A stretch of DNA of 64,000 nt from an uncultured Bacteroidales bacterium (GTDB lineage Bacteria; Bacteroidota; Bacteroidia; Bacteroidales; F082). Both the position numbers and the translations under genes were made by a program. The notes under the pieces are model-generated. The model was not told the origin of the DNA. It searched no databases and saw only the letters and a list, made by a program, of their open reading frames with translations. Below are positions 46,164 through 55,580 of this stretch, piece by piece. Positions within the stretch are counted from its first letter, which is position 1. Each line of letters begins with the position of its first letter. Location: assembly GCA_905234765.1 (NCBI GenBank), contig CAJOIF010000027.1, forward strand, positions 33,590-97,589. Reading direction: 5' to 3'.

Positions 46164-47614
46164 ACGTTGTGCTCCTCCGTGATTTTTCGTTCTATGTGGT
46201 TGAGCTTCAAGTGGATGTCAGGATAGGTGACCTTTAGCCATTCGTAAATCGTTTGCGCGAAGAAGACGGAACGGTGTTGGCCGCCGGTGCAGCCGAAGGA
46301 GACCATCAAATGGCTGAAATGCCGCTCGCGGTAGTTGTCGACGCTCTGTCCAACGACAGCTTTCACATGGTCGAGGAAAACGTGGACGGGCGGCTTAGCC
46401 ATCAGGTAGTCGATGACTTCGTAGTCGCGACCCGTCTTGGTCTTGAACTCGGGCTCACGTCCCGGGTTGGGCAGGGCGCGGCAGTCGAACACGAAACCGC
46501 CACCATTGCCGCTGAAGTCGTCGGGATAGCCTTTCTTGAACGAGAAACTGTTGACGGTGACGGTCAGTTGGCCGGTGGATGGCTGTAGAAGAGGCTCATA
46601 TTTTGGGTTCAGCTTGCCGAGTTGGCCGATAATGCTTTGCAGTTCAGGAAAATCGGTCAAGGGCTGGGATTGCGATAGCGTCTCGATCTCGCGTAAGGCG
46701 TAAGGGATGCTTTCGATGAAGTGCGCCTTTTTCTGTATCAGTCCCCTAAAGCCGTATGCGCCAAGCACTTGCATCAGTCTGAGGTAGACGAAATAAGGTT
46801 GGTATAGGTCAAATTGTACTGTCTCAGGTGCGACAAACTGCGCGAGTTCTTCTTTGTAGTATTGGATGAGTTCGTCGCGGACGGCCTGAGGTATTTGTGC
46901 TTTCACTTGATAGAGCAGCGACACCACGTCATAATTCAAGGGGCCCATTCTTCCGCCTTGGAAATCAATAAAATACAACTCGTTGTCTTTGACTATGATG
47001 TTGCGCGACTGAAAATCGCGGTACATGAAGAAGGTGCCAGGGGCTTGGCTCACGAAATTGGCAAAGGCTTCAAAGTCGCGGTGGAGGCGGGTCTCGTTGA
47101 AGGCAATTTCCTCGTGGGGCTTCACGAAGTAGTACTTGAAATAGTTGAGGTCGTCGAGGATGGCTTGTCGGTTGAAACGGTCTGAGGGATAGGCCTTTGT
47201 GTAGTCCAGTCCTTGATGTCCGAGGCATTGGAACTTGACCAGATGGTGCAAGGCTTGTTTATAGAGTGTGATGACATTCTCGCCCAATCCGCTTGCGAGC
47301 AAGGCTTTCTGCACATGGAGGAAGAGGTTGTCGTCGCCGAAGTCGCTTTGCAGGTAGCAGGTGTGTTCAGCGTTGATGGCCAGGACTTCCGGCACGTTGA
47401 GTTGTAGGGCGTGGAAATGCTGGCTGAAGTGGATGAAAGCATCGTTTTCTTCAACATTGCTGCTGTAAGTGCCTATCAGACTGCGTGTCTCCGTCAAGAT
47501 TCGGTAATACTTTCGTGCCGACCCCGACTCGGCGATGGGCAGGATGTCAGAGGGCTGGTCGCCGATGGACTGTGCGAGTGCGATTAAGGCGTTTTGGATA
47601 TCAATGGATTGCAT
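46160..47614 (-). CDS. Sugar kinase (AmgK-like phosphotransferase) fused to a RapZ C-terminal domain
   Basis: 484 residues from ATG 47612-47614 (MQSIDIQNALIALAQSIG). Residues 1 to about 330 are an aminoglycoside-phosphotransferase-fold kinase: SGSARKYYRI, MYRDFQSRNIIV (catalytic loop), YFIDFQGGRMGPLNYD (metal-binding Asp). Residues about 350-484 match RapZ C-terminal: SFSFKKGYP, VFDCRALPNPGR, GRDYEVIDYL, VSFGCTGGQHRSV. AmgK phosphorylates MurNAc/GlcNAc at C1, and RapZ senses glucosamine-6-phosphate, so the fusion suggests amino-sugar kinase activity tied to amino-sugar sensing. The MurU-like partner overlaps by 4 nt. Confidence 0.85.
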   Translation of the reverse strand: MQSIDIQNALIALAQSIGDQPSDILPIAESGSARKYYRILTETRSLIGTYSSNVEENDAFIHFSQHFHALQLNVPEVLAINAEHTCYLQSDFGDDNLFLHVQKALLASGLGENVITLYKQALHHLVKFQCLGHQGLDYTKAYPSDRFNRQAILDDLNYFKYYFVKPHEEIAFNETRLHRDFEAFANFVSQAPGTFFMYRDFQSRNIIVKDNELYFIDFQGGRMGPLNYDVVSLLYQVKAQIPQAVRDELIQYYKEELAQFVAPETVQFDLYQPYFVYLRLMQVLGAYGFRGLIQKKAHFIESIPYALREIETLSQSQPLTDFPELQSIIGQLGKLNPKYEPLLQPSTGQLTVTVNSFSFKKGYPDDFSGNGGGFVFDCRALPNPGREPEFKTKTGRDYEVIDYLMAKPPVHVFLDHVKAVVGQSVDNYRERHFSHLMVSFGCTGGQHRSVFFAQTIYEWLKVTYPDIHLKLNHIERKITEEHNV

Positions 47615-47648
47615 GGCTTGCGGATTTGGTGAGCGTTGTTGCAATCAG

Positions 47649-47656
47649 CAAAGATA
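47649..47656 (-). promoter_or_regulatory. -7 box for the kinase-RapZ gene
   Basis: Minus strand TATCTTTG fits TAnnTTTG, 35 nt before the start, in the spacer after the transporter stop at 47671. Confidence 0.5.
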
Positions 47657-47670
47657 CACATTTTTTTGTC

Positions 47671-48858
47671 TCACACTGCCAACAGTACCAATAGTTGTGC
47701 TGTGAAGATGCGGAGGAACATGGTGAGCGGATATACCGTCGCGTAACCCATGTTGGGCAGTTTGCAGCCCTCGGGTGCCACGGTGTTGGCGAAGGCAAGG
47801 GTAGGCGGGTCGGTATGTGCCCCGCCGATGAAGCCCATCAGCGTGTAATAGTTCATCTTCAGCACTAGGCGGCCGAAAAGTCCGACCAAAATCGGTGGCA
47901 CCATGGTGATGATGATGCCATAGACGACCCACATGTAATGTTCTTGCACCGTGGCTACAAATTGTCCGCCTGCGCCAAGACCCACGCCTGCAAGGAAAAG
48001 TGCGATACCCACTTCACGAAGCATCCACACGCCGTGGCTGTCGGTGAAGTCAGTGCCGAACCAACCTTTCTTCACGCCCAGCCATCCACCGACGATGGCC
48101 ACCACCAAGGGACCACCAGCTAGTCCAAGCTTGATAGGGGCTTTCATGCCTACTGGAATCGGGATGGAGCCAATGACGATGCCGAGCGCGATGATGACGA
48201 AGATGGGGATGAGGTTCACCTTGTGGCGTTGCGACGTGGGTGTGGCTTGTTTCTGCGGTTGGGATTTGAGAGTGGTTTCGGTTGAAGGCTCGTTTTTCAG
48301 ATCGATGCGACAAAGTGGACGCAGCAGGATGCAGGTCATGATCATGCCTACCACGGCCAAGGGATACGCTACGGCATAGCCCGCCGCCAAACGCTCGGAG
48401 GCACCTTCAATGCCAAGGTCGGTGACGGCTTGTTGTGCTGCCGAGAGGCCTGGCGTGTTGGTAATGGCGCCAGTATAGACACCTGCCATATCTGCCAAGT
48501 CTTGATGAGCCAGTTTGGCGATGACGATCGTCATCATCACGCCGAGGGCCACGTTTACCAAAGCCATTAGGTTCATGGACAAACCGCCTTTCTTGAATGA
48601 GCGGAAGAAGCCTGGCCCCACTTGAAGACCAACGGCCACGACAAAGAGAATCAGTCCGAACTCCTTGATAATGTGAAGCATTTCAGCATTGAGGCAAATG
48701 CCGAAGGCACTGAAAGCGATGCCCACGAAGAGCACCCAGGTGATGCCTAAAGAGATTTTGGCGATCTTGATTCTGCCTAAAAGCAGTCCGAGGAAAATGG
48801 AAACGGCTAAATAAAATATGGTGGGACCCACGCCCGAACCGGTAAAGAGATTCAACAT
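47671..48858 (-). CDS. AspT/YidE-like transporter, compact form without TrkA-C domains
   Basis: 395 residues with about ten membrane helices in two homologous halves. GSGVGPTIFYLAVSIFLGLLLGRIKI and GAITNTPGLSAAQQAV in the first half, and GGAHTDPPTLAFAN in the second, are typical of the aspartate:alanine exchanger family. Family members usually have two TrkA-C domains in the central loop (about 550 residues); here the loop is only a short hydrophilic linker (about 190-220). Substrate not inferable. It starts within the upstream lipoprotein gene's last codons. Confidence 0.82.
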   Translation of the reverse strand: MLNLFTGSGVGPTIFYLAVSIFLGLLLGRIKIAKISLGITWVLFVGIAFSAFGICLNAEMLHIIKEFGLILFVVAVGLQVGPGFFRSFKKGGLSMNLMALVNVALGVMMTIVIAKLAHQDLADMAGVYTGAITNTPGLSAAQQAVTDLGIEGASERLAAGYAVAYPLAVVGMIMTCILLRPLCRIDLKNEPSTETTLKSQPQKQATPTSQRHKVNLIPIFVIIALGIVIGSIPIPVGMKAPIKLGLAGGPLVVAIVGGWLGVKKGWFGTDFTDSHGVWMLREVGIALFLAGVGLGAGGQFVATVQEHYMWVVYGIIITMVPPILVGLFGRLVLKMNYYTLMGFIGGAHTDPPTLAFANTVAPEGCKLPNMGYATVYPLTMFLRIFTAQLLVLLAV

Positions 48859-49484
48859 AGGTTATGGTTTTTGTGGCCACAAAGGTAGTCAAATCTTTGA
48901 TTCGACGATACGGGGTGAGTTAATTTCACAATTCGATAATGCGGATGATACGCTTCCCTGAAAGCCTCGCTATGTCTGACGGCTTGTCTGCTTCGAGCTG
49001 CCGCTTGAAGCTCGGCTTGTAGTTCTTGGTCAGCCCAGGCAGGGCAGACCCTTATAGCAATGCTTTCAATCCTTGCCCATTCCTCTGCCCAATTGTTACC
49101 GAAGGCGTTGTCTTTGCCCGCCGCATCAAGAAACATCGAAAGCAATTGCTTTTCAGATAGTTCTCCATCGACAATGCATGACAGATTGACCCGCGTGAAA
49201 CGATGCCTGAAACCGGTCGGCTCTCGTTTGGGCATAAGGCTCATATCGGTGTCGCGACACTCCTCAAGCTCCCTTTGTAGGTATTGTCGTGCCGATGTTG
49301 TATCGCTTACGAGGTGTTCCGCTCCAAAATAATCTTGATAGCAGGTCTTGTAAACATCCTGCAAAGTGGCCAAGGGGTATTGTGTATGGATTTCCTCGCA
49401 CATTTGGCGGATGGCTTTGTTGTCGTTGACGCAGGCTGTAAGAAACAGACTGACAATGATTAGGACTATTGGGTTGCGTTGCAT
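48852..49484 (-). CDS. Hypothetical lipoprotein
   Basis: 210 residues from ATG 49482-49484 (MQRNPIVLIIVSLFLTAC), a lipoprotein signal with Cys18. The mature part (RQMCEEIHTQYPLATLQDVYKTCYQDYFG, GFRHRFTRVNLSCIVDGEL) is helical, with several cysteines and no family I can name. A longer in-frame extension upstream exists but lacks a signal peptide at its front. It overlaps the transporter start by 7 nt, suggesting co-expression. Confidence 0.65.
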   Translation of the reverse strand: MQRNPIVLIIVSLFLTACVNDNKAIRQMCEEIHTQYPLATLQDVYKTCYQDYFGAEHLVSDTTSARQYLQRELEECRDTDMSLMPKREPTGFRHRFTRVNLSCIVDGELSEKQLLSMFLDAAGKDNAFGNNWAEEWARIESIAIRVCPAWADQELQAELQAAARSRQAVRHSEAFREAYHPHYRIVKLTHPVSSNQRFDYLCGHKNHNLC

Positions 49485-49512
49485 GGAAAGATGTTTTGGC
49501 GGATATGTACAA

Positions 49513-50271
49513 TCATTCTTTTCTATCTCTCCCCAACAAAGCCCCAATCCAATGTCGATTGAGTCGTGAGATGTTCTGCCGCTTGATGAGCTTCGGACAT
49601 TCGGCTTCGCAGGCGTAGGTGTTGGTGCAGCTGCCAAAGCCTAATTCATCCATCTTGCACACCATCTTTTTGACACGGTCGGCAGCCTCGATTCTGCCTT
49701 GAGGCAACAAAGCCAAGTGGCTGACTTTAGCCCCCACAAACAGCATGGCGCTGGCGTTTTTGCAAGCAGCCACACAAGCACCACAGCCGATGCAGGAAGC
49801 CGCATCCATGGCCATGTCGGCCTTGTGTTTCGGAATCGGGATGGTGTTGGCATCGGGGACACCGCCCGTGGTGGTGGTGATGTAGCCTCCCGCTTGGATG
49901 ATTTTGTCGAAGGCGGAGCGGTCAACGACAAGGTCGCGGATGACGGGGAAAGCTTTAGCGCGCCACGGCTCGATCCAAATGTCGTCGCCATCGCGGAACT
50001 TACGCATGTGGAGTTGGCAGGTGGTGATGCCGTCGTCGTTGCCATGGGGCCTACCATTAATATAAAGTCCGCACATGCCGCAGATGCCCTCGCGGCAGTC
50101 GTTGTCGAAACAAACGGGATGAGCGATGTGGTCGTTGATGAGCCGCTCGTTCAAGATGTCGAGCATTTCAAGGAAAGAGCAGTCGGGCGAGATGCCGTCC
50201 AATGGGTAGGTCTCGAAATGCCCCTTGGCGCGTGCGTTCTCCTGACGCCAAATATGTAATGTGAATTTCAT
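49513..50271 (-). CDS. sdhB: Succinate dehydrogenase/fumarate reductase iron-sulfur subunit
   Basis: 252 residues. The 2Fe-2S cysteines are in [15 protein letters not shown] and the following TTCQLH. The 4Fe-4S and 3Fe-4S ligands are in [14 protein letters not shown] and [13 protein letters not shown]. It passes electrons between the flavoprotein and the cytochrome b subunit at the inner membrane. Last gene of the minus-strand C-A-B operon; an octamer array separates it from sdhA. Confidence 0.96.
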   Translation of the reverse strand: MKFTLHIWRQENARAKGHFETYPLDGISPDCSFLEMLDILNERLINDHIAHPVCFDNDCREGICGMCGLYINGRPHGNDDGITTCQLHMRKFRDGDDIWIEPWRAKAFPVIRDLVVDRSAFDKIIQAGGYITTTTGGVPDANTIPIPKHKADMAMDAASCIGCGACVAACKNASAMLFVGAKVSHLALLPQGRIEAADRVKKMVCKMDELGFGSCTNTYACEAECPKLIKRQNISRLNRHWIGALLGRDRKE

Positions 50272-50288
50272 GATTGTCTTTTTTTGAT

Positions 50289-50356
50289 TCGGGACACGAG
50301 ACTTCGGGACGTGAGACGATGACTCTCGTGTCTCGCAGTCTCGCGTCTCGTGTCCT
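50289..50356. repeat. Inverted octamer array between sdhA and sdhB
   Basis: GGGACACG, AGACTTCG, GGACGTGA left arm and CTCGTGTC, TCGCAGTC, TCGCGTCT right arm of the same family as 6328-6405. The sdhA TAG stop (50355-50357) overlaps its edge, as atpA does at 6405. Confidence 0.8.
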
Positions 50357-52289
50357 ATTTATAATTTCGCGTAGCAATCTGAATATGTTCGTAATTGAGC
50401 GGTTCTTTCTCCATGGTCTCGGGTTGGCCGTGGCCTTGATATTCCCATGCCGCCACATACATGAAGCGTTCGTCGTCGCGGAGGGTCTCGCCGTCAGCGG
50501 TCTGGTGCTCGGTGCGGAAATGACCACCGCAGGATTCCTCACGGTGCAAGGCATCGGCAATGACGAGTTGAGCCAACTCGAAATAGTCCTCTAATCTACA
50601 GGCTTTCTCTAACTCGGGGTTGAATTCGTTGGCCGTGCCAGGAACGAAAACCGACTTCCAGAATTCGTTTTCCAATTCGGAAACCAATTCCTTGGCTTTC
50701 GTGAGGCTCTCGGTGTTGCGTGCCATGCCGCAGTATTCCCACATGATTTTGCCTAAACGTTTGTGGAAATAATCGACGGTTTTGTTGCCACCGACTTCCA
50801 TCAAACGGTTGATGCGTTGACGAACGACTTCTTCCGCAGCGTCAAATTCAGATGTGGTGGACGAAATCTTGCCCACATTAATTTGGTCGGCGAGATAGTT
50901 CTGCAAAGTGTAAGGCAAAACGAAATATCCGTCGGCCAAGCCTTGCATTAATGCGGAGGCACCGAGGCGGTTGGCTCCGTGGTCGCTAAAATTGGCCTCG
51001 CCAGCGGCGAAGAGTCCAGGGATGGTAGTTTGCAATTCGTAATCCACCCAAAGTCCACCCATGGTGTAATGGATGGCGGGATAAATCATCATCGGAGTCT
51101 CGTAGGGGTTTTCATCGGTGATTTTTTGGTACATCTGGAAAAGGTTGCCGTATTTCTGCTCAACGGTCTCTTTTCCAAGGCGTTGGATGGCATCTGCGAA
51201 GTCTAAATAGACCGCATAGCCCGTGCCTACACCATAGCCTGCGTCGCAGCGTTCCTTGGCGGCACGAGAAGCCACATCGCGCGGCACGAGGTTGCCGAAA
51301 GCGGGATAGCGGCGTTCCAAGTAATAGTCACGGTTTTCTTCCGCTATGTCGTTGGGTTTCAGTTTGCCCGCACGGATGGCTTCGGCGTCTTCCTTTTTCT
51401 TGGGTACCCAAATGCGGCCGTCGTTGCGCAGACTCTCGCTCATCAGTGTGAGTTTTGACTGGTAGTCGCCATGGACAGGGATACAGGTCGGGTGAATCTG
51501 CACATAGCAGGGGTTGGCGAAGGCCGCGCCCTTGCGGTGGCACACCCAGGCTGCGCTACCATTGCTGTTCATGGCATTGGTGGAGAGGTAATAGAGATTA
51601 CCATAGCCACCAGTGGCTAACACCACGGCATGGGCAGCATAGCGTTCCAATTCGCCAGTGACGAGGTTGCGGGCAATGATGCCTCGAGCGCGACCGTCGA
51701 CCACAACCAAATCCATCATCTCACGACGTTCATGGAATTTCACGGTACCACGGGCAATCTCGCGGCTCAATGCACCGTAGGCGCCTAATAATAATTGTTG
51801 TCCTGTCTGACCTTTGGCGTAGAAGGTTCTGCTCACTTGTGCGCCGCCGAAGGAGCGGTTGTCGAGGAGTCCGCCATAGTCACGGGCGAAGGGTACGCCT
51901 TGGGCCACACATTGGTCAATGATGGCGCCGCTGACTTCTGCCAAGCGATACACGTTGGCCTCACGGGCACGATAGTCGCCGCCCTTGATGGTGTCGCGGA
52001 AAAGGCGTTCCACGCTGTCGCCGTCGTTTTGGTAGTTTTTGGCTGCGTTGATGCCGCCTTGGGCAGCGATGCTATGGGCACGGCGGGGCGAGTCTTGGAT
52101 GCAGAAAATATCGACATTGAAGCCCAAGGCACCCAACGAAGCGGCTGCCGAGGCTCCGGCCAAGCCTGTGCCGACCACGATAATGTCGAGTTTGCGCTTG
52201 TTGGCCGGATTCACCAACTTCTGTGAAGCCTTATAATTTGTCCACTTTTCAGCCAGCGGACCAGCAGGTATTTTAGAGTCAAGTTTCAT
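50355..52289 (-). CDS. sdhA: Succinate dehydrogenase/fumarate reductase flavoprotein subunit
   Basis: 644 residues. The FAD-binding [19 protein letters not shown] is near residues 36-54, the covalent FAD histidine lies in [15 protein letters not shown], and the substrate-site region is [15 protein letters not shown]. The length and the single-cytochrome operon match the type B enzyme of Bacteroides and epsilonproteobacteria, which in fermentative Bacteroidales usually works as a fumarate reductase. Confidence 0.96.
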   Translation of the reverse strand: MKLDSKIPAGPLAEKWTNYKASQKLVNPANKRKLDIIVVGTGLAGASAAASLGALGFNVDIFCIQDSPRRAHSIAAQGGINAAKNYQNDGDSVERLFRDTIKGGDYRAREANVYRLAEVSGAIIDQCVAQGVPFARDYGGLLDNRSFGGAQVSRTFYAKGQTGQQLLLGAYGALSREIARGTVKFHERREMMDLVVVDGRARGIIARNLVTGELERYAAHAVVLATGGYGNLYYLSTNAMNSNGSAAWVCHRKGAAFANPCYVQIHPTCIPVHGDYQSKLTLMSESLRNDGRIWVPKKKEDAEAIRAGKLKPNDIAEENRDYYLERRYPAFGNLVPRDVASRAAKERCDAGYGVGTGYAVYLDFADAIQRLGKETVEQKYGNLFQMYQKITDENPYETPMMIYPAIHYTMGGLWVDYELQTTIPGLFAAGEANFSDHGANRLGASALMQGLADGYFVLPYTLQNYLADQINVGKISSTTSEFDAAEEVVRQRINRLMEVGGNKTVDYFHKRLGKIMWEYCGMARNTESLTKAKELVSELENEFWKSVFVPGTANEFNPELEKACRLEDYFELAQLVIADALHREESCGGHFRTEHQTADGETLRDDERFMYVAAWEYQGHGQPETMEKEPLNYEHIQIATRNYK

Positions 52290-52303
52290 TTTTTATCTTT
52301 TTT

Positions 52304-52381
52304 GACTTCGAGACTTCGGGACACGGGACTTCGGGACGATTGTCCTAGTCTCATAGTCTCGCGTCCCTCAGTCTCGTGTCA
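52304..52381. repeat. Inverted octamer array between sdhC and sdhA
   Basis: Left arm GACTTCGA, GACTTCGG, GACACGG, GACTTCGG; right arm GTCCTA, GTCTCATA, GTCTCGC, GTCCCTCA, GTCTCGTG. Same family as 6328-6405. Confidence 0.8.
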
Positions 52382-52384
52382 TAA

Positions 52385-53191
52385 TCATAGTCCAAAATAA
52401 ACACCCAAAACCACTACAGTGAACATCAGGCAGACCACCCAAGTGTAAATCTGCCCCAACACCTCAATGGCCTTGCCGTATTTGTAGTTATACAGCCCAA
52501 AGGTCTGGAAAATGGCAGGAAAACCGTGACGCAGATGGAACCAAACGACGGCAAAGAATACCAAATAGGAAATGACGATGTGCAAGATTTTGAATTTCTC
52601 GCGGGCTTGGTGATAGAAGTCAGGCTCGACTTCAAGTCCAGCGGCTTCAAGCACGGCCTTGTCTTCTTTGTCGAAGTTGGTGAGCCAGTTGCCTTTGGCG
52701 GAATATTCTCCGTGCTGTTCGGCATAACTGACGGCGTCGGGTTGCGTTGTTTTCAGCGCCACGACCTCTTCCGTTTTGGCCATATATTTACCTGTCACCC
52801 AGCCGATTTTCACGAAATAAAAGTCCATGAAATGCAGCAAAAGGCAGGCAAAAATGAGAATGCCAGTCCACATTTGCAGTTTTGAGCCCGTGTGGGTCTT
52901 TGAGCGCGTGGGCTTCTTGTAGCCCACAGGCCGCGCCATCTTGTTGGTCACGGCCAACCAAATGGCCAAAACCGCGTGTAGTAGTAGTGAGGCAAATAGG
53001 CCTATCTCCAGCACCTTGACGATGACGTAGGTGCCCATAAAATGGCAAAATGCGTTGTACCATTCGCCGCCATCGTGCCTCAGAATGAGCAGGTTGGCAC
53101 TGGCGTGGAACAGCAGAAAGAAACTCAGAAATGCGCCCAAAGCGCCGACGAGGATTTTCTTTGAAATGGAGTGGATTTTCGGGATGTTCAT
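52385..53191 (-). CDS. sdhC: Succinate dehydrogenase cytochrome b subunit
   Basis: 268 residues from ATG 53189-53191 (MNIPKIHSISKKILVGALGAF). Five hydrophobic helices are visible, with haem-ligand candidates in LFHASANL, HAVLAIWLAV, LLHFMDFYFVK and KILHIVISYLVFFAVVWFHLRHGF. This is the type B diheme anchor. The -7 box lies at 53211-53218. Confidence 0.9.
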   Translation of the reverse strand: MNIPKIHSISKKILVGALGAFLSFFLLFHASANLLILRHDGGEWYNAFCHFMGTYVIVKVLEIGLFASLLLHAVLAIWLAVTNKMARPVGYKKPTRSKTHTGSKLQMWTGILIFACLLLHFMDFYFVKIGWVTGKYMAKTEEVVALKTTQPDAVSYAEQHGEYSAKGNWLTNFDKEDKAVLEAAGLEVEPDFYHQAREKFKILHIVISYLVFFAVVWFHLRHGFPAIFQTFGLYNYKYGKAIEVLGQIYTWVVCLMFTVVVLGVYFGL

Positions 53192-53210
53192 ATCAAGGAT
53201 AATCTGAATG

Positions 53211-53218
53211 CAAAAGTA
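53211..53218 (-). promoter_or_regulatory. -7 box for the sdhCAB operon
   Basis: Minus strand TACTTTTG fits TAnnTTTG, 20 nt before the chosen sdhC start, which supports that start. Confidence 0.6.
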
Positions 53219-53267
53219 ATTATTCGACAATTTTGCAAGGAACACTATGTCATCTTCATATTTGTCG

Positions 53268-54428
53268 CTATCTGGCAAGAAGTATGTTCAGATAATTGCT
53301 AGCCAACTGCTTATCAATTTCTTTGCAATTATTTAAATTAAGAATAGCATTGATAGCTAAACCAGATGCTTGTGCTACTCCACGGGTTGATCGGCCAGCC
53401 CAATGGAATTGCAATTGCATCGAACTCAGTAATACCGGATGATAAACCGAACACAATGCCGTATGTTGAATGCCTTTATCATCAATGCCAATAAAATAGA
53501 ACATAAATACAGATTTGTTTTCAGCCATACATTGTAAAAACTTGTCAATATTATACATCTTGGGATTGGAATTGAGATATATGACTTTGGTTTTAATATC
53601 CGTGTAAGTATCTGATGATTCAAAATACCGAATATAATCACCCAAACCGTTGCGCGTGTCATAAGTAGGCAAAGCTTGTTCCAGATGTGCCAAGTCAGAT
53701 AATAATCTTTGACGTTCCTTTTTATCGGCAGTGATAAGAGCTTCTATCAGTCTTCCACGAATGTTTACATTTTCAATGTGTGAAGCAACGAGAATGGCCT
53801 CATTAACCTCTTCGCATCGTTGGTCAAGGTCATGTAACAACTCCGTGTAGTCATCTGATGAGACAAATTGTCGGGCACGTTCAACAGAGTCCCTAATGTT
53901 TTCCATCTCTTGTGCATTAGGTTCAAATTTTGTAGAAACTGATTTTATTGACGATGAAGCATCTACAAGGCGTTGAAGATTATCTTGCCAATCTATTCCA
54001 ATATGACGTGCAAATAGTTCCTCAAAGTTCTCGGGCTTATTATCTACTCCATCTATCTGCTTCATGATGTCATTACCATTGAAACTACCCCTGATGTTAG
54101 TCATTGTCAAAGCTTGTGAACTATGGCTTATTTTTGAGAGGAAAGTAGTATTAGCCAAATAGATGACGTTGTCAGCATCACCTTTAACGAGTATGACAAA
54201 GAAGGGTATTCTGTCGTACTTTTCAAGAGTGGATAAGGATAGCACCGTATTACTAAAAGAACCATTTTTGGAATAACTAAAACGTACTGCGAAATAGTCA
54301 CAATGAAACACCTTACGGTCTTGAATAAGATTAAAAGTTTCAACACAGCTTTGAATGAGTTGTTCTTTGTTACAGACCGTTTTATGCTTTTCTACAAAAT
54401 CGAGAAATTGTATTATGTATGGATGCAT
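53268..54428 (-). CDS. Probable type II restriction endonuclease
   Basis: 386 residues, no signal peptide, start MHPYIIQFLDFVEKHKTVCN. It directly follows a DNA methyltransferase gene on the same strand (4 nt gap). I recognise no nuclease family for certain; the C-terminal region (about 280-386) has FMFYFIGIDDKG and LQFHWAGRSTRGVAQA. Assignment as the cognate endonuclease rests on position. A hand count of 53461-53520 gave 16 G+C in 60, far below the flanking sdh genes, pointing to transfer. Confidence 0.6.
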   Translation of the reverse strand: MHPYIIQFLDFVEKHKTVCNKEQLIQSCVETFNLIQDRKVFHCDYFAVRFSYSKNGSFSNTVLSLSTLEKYDRIPFFVILVKGDADNVIYLANTTFLSKISHSSQALTMTNIRGSFNGNDIMKQIDGVDNKPENFEELFARHIGIDWQDNLQRLVDASSSIKSVSTKFEPNAQEMENIRDSVERARQFVSSDDYTELLHDLDQRCEEVNEAILVASHIENVNIRGRLIEALITADKKERQRLLSDLAHLEQALPTYDTRNGLGDYIRYFESSDTYTDIKTKVIYLNSNPKMYNIDKFLQCMAENKSVFMFYFIGIDDKGIQHTALCSVYHPVLLSSMQLQFHWAGRSTRGVAQASGLAINAILNLNNCKEIDKQLASNYLNILLAR

Positions 54429-54432
54429 GTCA

Positions 54433-55485
54433 TTAAAACAATGAAAGTGTAGTATCGGAAAATGTAGTGTTTTTCTTTGTCTTTCTCTTACGTGACGAGT
54501 CTGTATCTTCTACAACTATTTGAGCCTTTTCTACTTTAGACTGCCCTTTTCTTTGTTGAGCAAGCGAGTTGCGTTCCCAAAAGATACCATCAAAATACCC
54601 CTGAATGGACGTGTCATGCTCTGCCATAATCAGACGTTTTGCTGCCCATAGGCAATACTCTTCATTTATTTCCACACCTATAAAATTTCTACCCAACTTT
54701 TTAGCTACGACAGGAGCTGTGCCACTTCCCATAAAGGGATCAAATACCACATCGCCTTCGCGAGAAGATGCCAGAATAAGTTTGGCATATAGTTTTTCAG
54801 GTTTCTGTGTCGGGTGGTCGGTATTTTCAGGCATTGACCAAAACGGGATACTGATATCATCCCAAAAATTGGAAGGATATGTGATCCTAAAATTGCCATC
54901 CTCCGTCTGTTCCCAATCTTTAGGCTTACCATCCACCTTGTATGGCGCAATGACACGACGTTTCATCATCACTGCATCCACATTGAAATAGTAATCCTTG
55001 GGATTCTTTACCCCAAACCATACATCTTCCATTGAATTTTTCCAATTCGATTTTGCACCACGTCCTTTTTCACGTTGCCATGTAATACGGTTGAGGATGG
55101 TAAGTTCTTCTTCCATTACACGTTGCAACGCAGATGTACTTTTCCAATCTCCACAGAGGTATACACTTCCATTGGGTTTGAGCTTCTGACAAACATCATG
55201 GAACCATGTACGCAAATATGTTTCATAATCATGGTTGGAGCGAAAAGAGAAAGTCATGCCATTGAAATCTTTGGTAAGATTATAGGGGGGGTCGATGATA
55301 ATTACATCGGCTATTCCATTGGGAATAACATCAATGACTTCAAACAAATCGGCATGTATAAGTTTGTTTATAACAGATGGATTATTTTGTAGAGAAGCTT
55401 GCGTAGTGAGCCTTTCCTGCAAAAGAGGTCTTTCTTGATCTGTTATAGTAAGCGTTCTATTATTGGCTGCTTTTGTTGTTGACAT
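54433..55485 (-). CDS. Type II DNA methyltransferase, beta class
   Basis: 350 residues from ATG 55483-55485 (MSTTKAANNRTLTIT); a GTG four codons upstream is possible. The catalytic DPPY is in IIIDPPYNLTKDF (about residue 85) and the S-adenosylmethionine motif is FDPFMGSGTAPVVAKKLGRNFIGVE (about 265-290), with motif IV preceding motif I as in beta-class enzymes. DPPY suggests N6-adenine as the target base; the recognition sequence cannot be read from the protein. Paired with the putative endonuclease downstream. Confidence 0.9.
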   Translation of the reverse strand: MSTTKAANNRTLTITDQERPLLQERLTTQASLQNNPSVINKLIHADLFEVIDVIPNGIADVIIIDPPYNLTKDFNGMTFSFRSNHDYETYLRTWFHDVCQKLKPNGSVYLCGDWKSTSALQRVMEEELTILNRITWQREKGRGAKSNWKNSMEDVWFGVKNPKDYYFNVDAVMMKRRVIAPYKVDGKPKDWEQTEDGNFRITYPSNFWDDISIPFWSMPENTDHPTQKPEKLYAKLILASSREGDVVFDPFMGSGTAPVVAKKLGRNFIGVEINEEYCLWAAKRLIMAEHDTSIQGYFDGIFWERNSLAQQRKGQSKVEKAQIVVEDTDSSRKRKTKKNTTFSDTTLSLF

Positions 55486-55580
55486 GTCTTGTTTCACATT
55501 TAGATGGCAAAAATACTCAATTTCTCTTTAGTTTGTGAAGATTATTCTTCGTTCTGCGTTTTTAATCTGACAATCCCACC

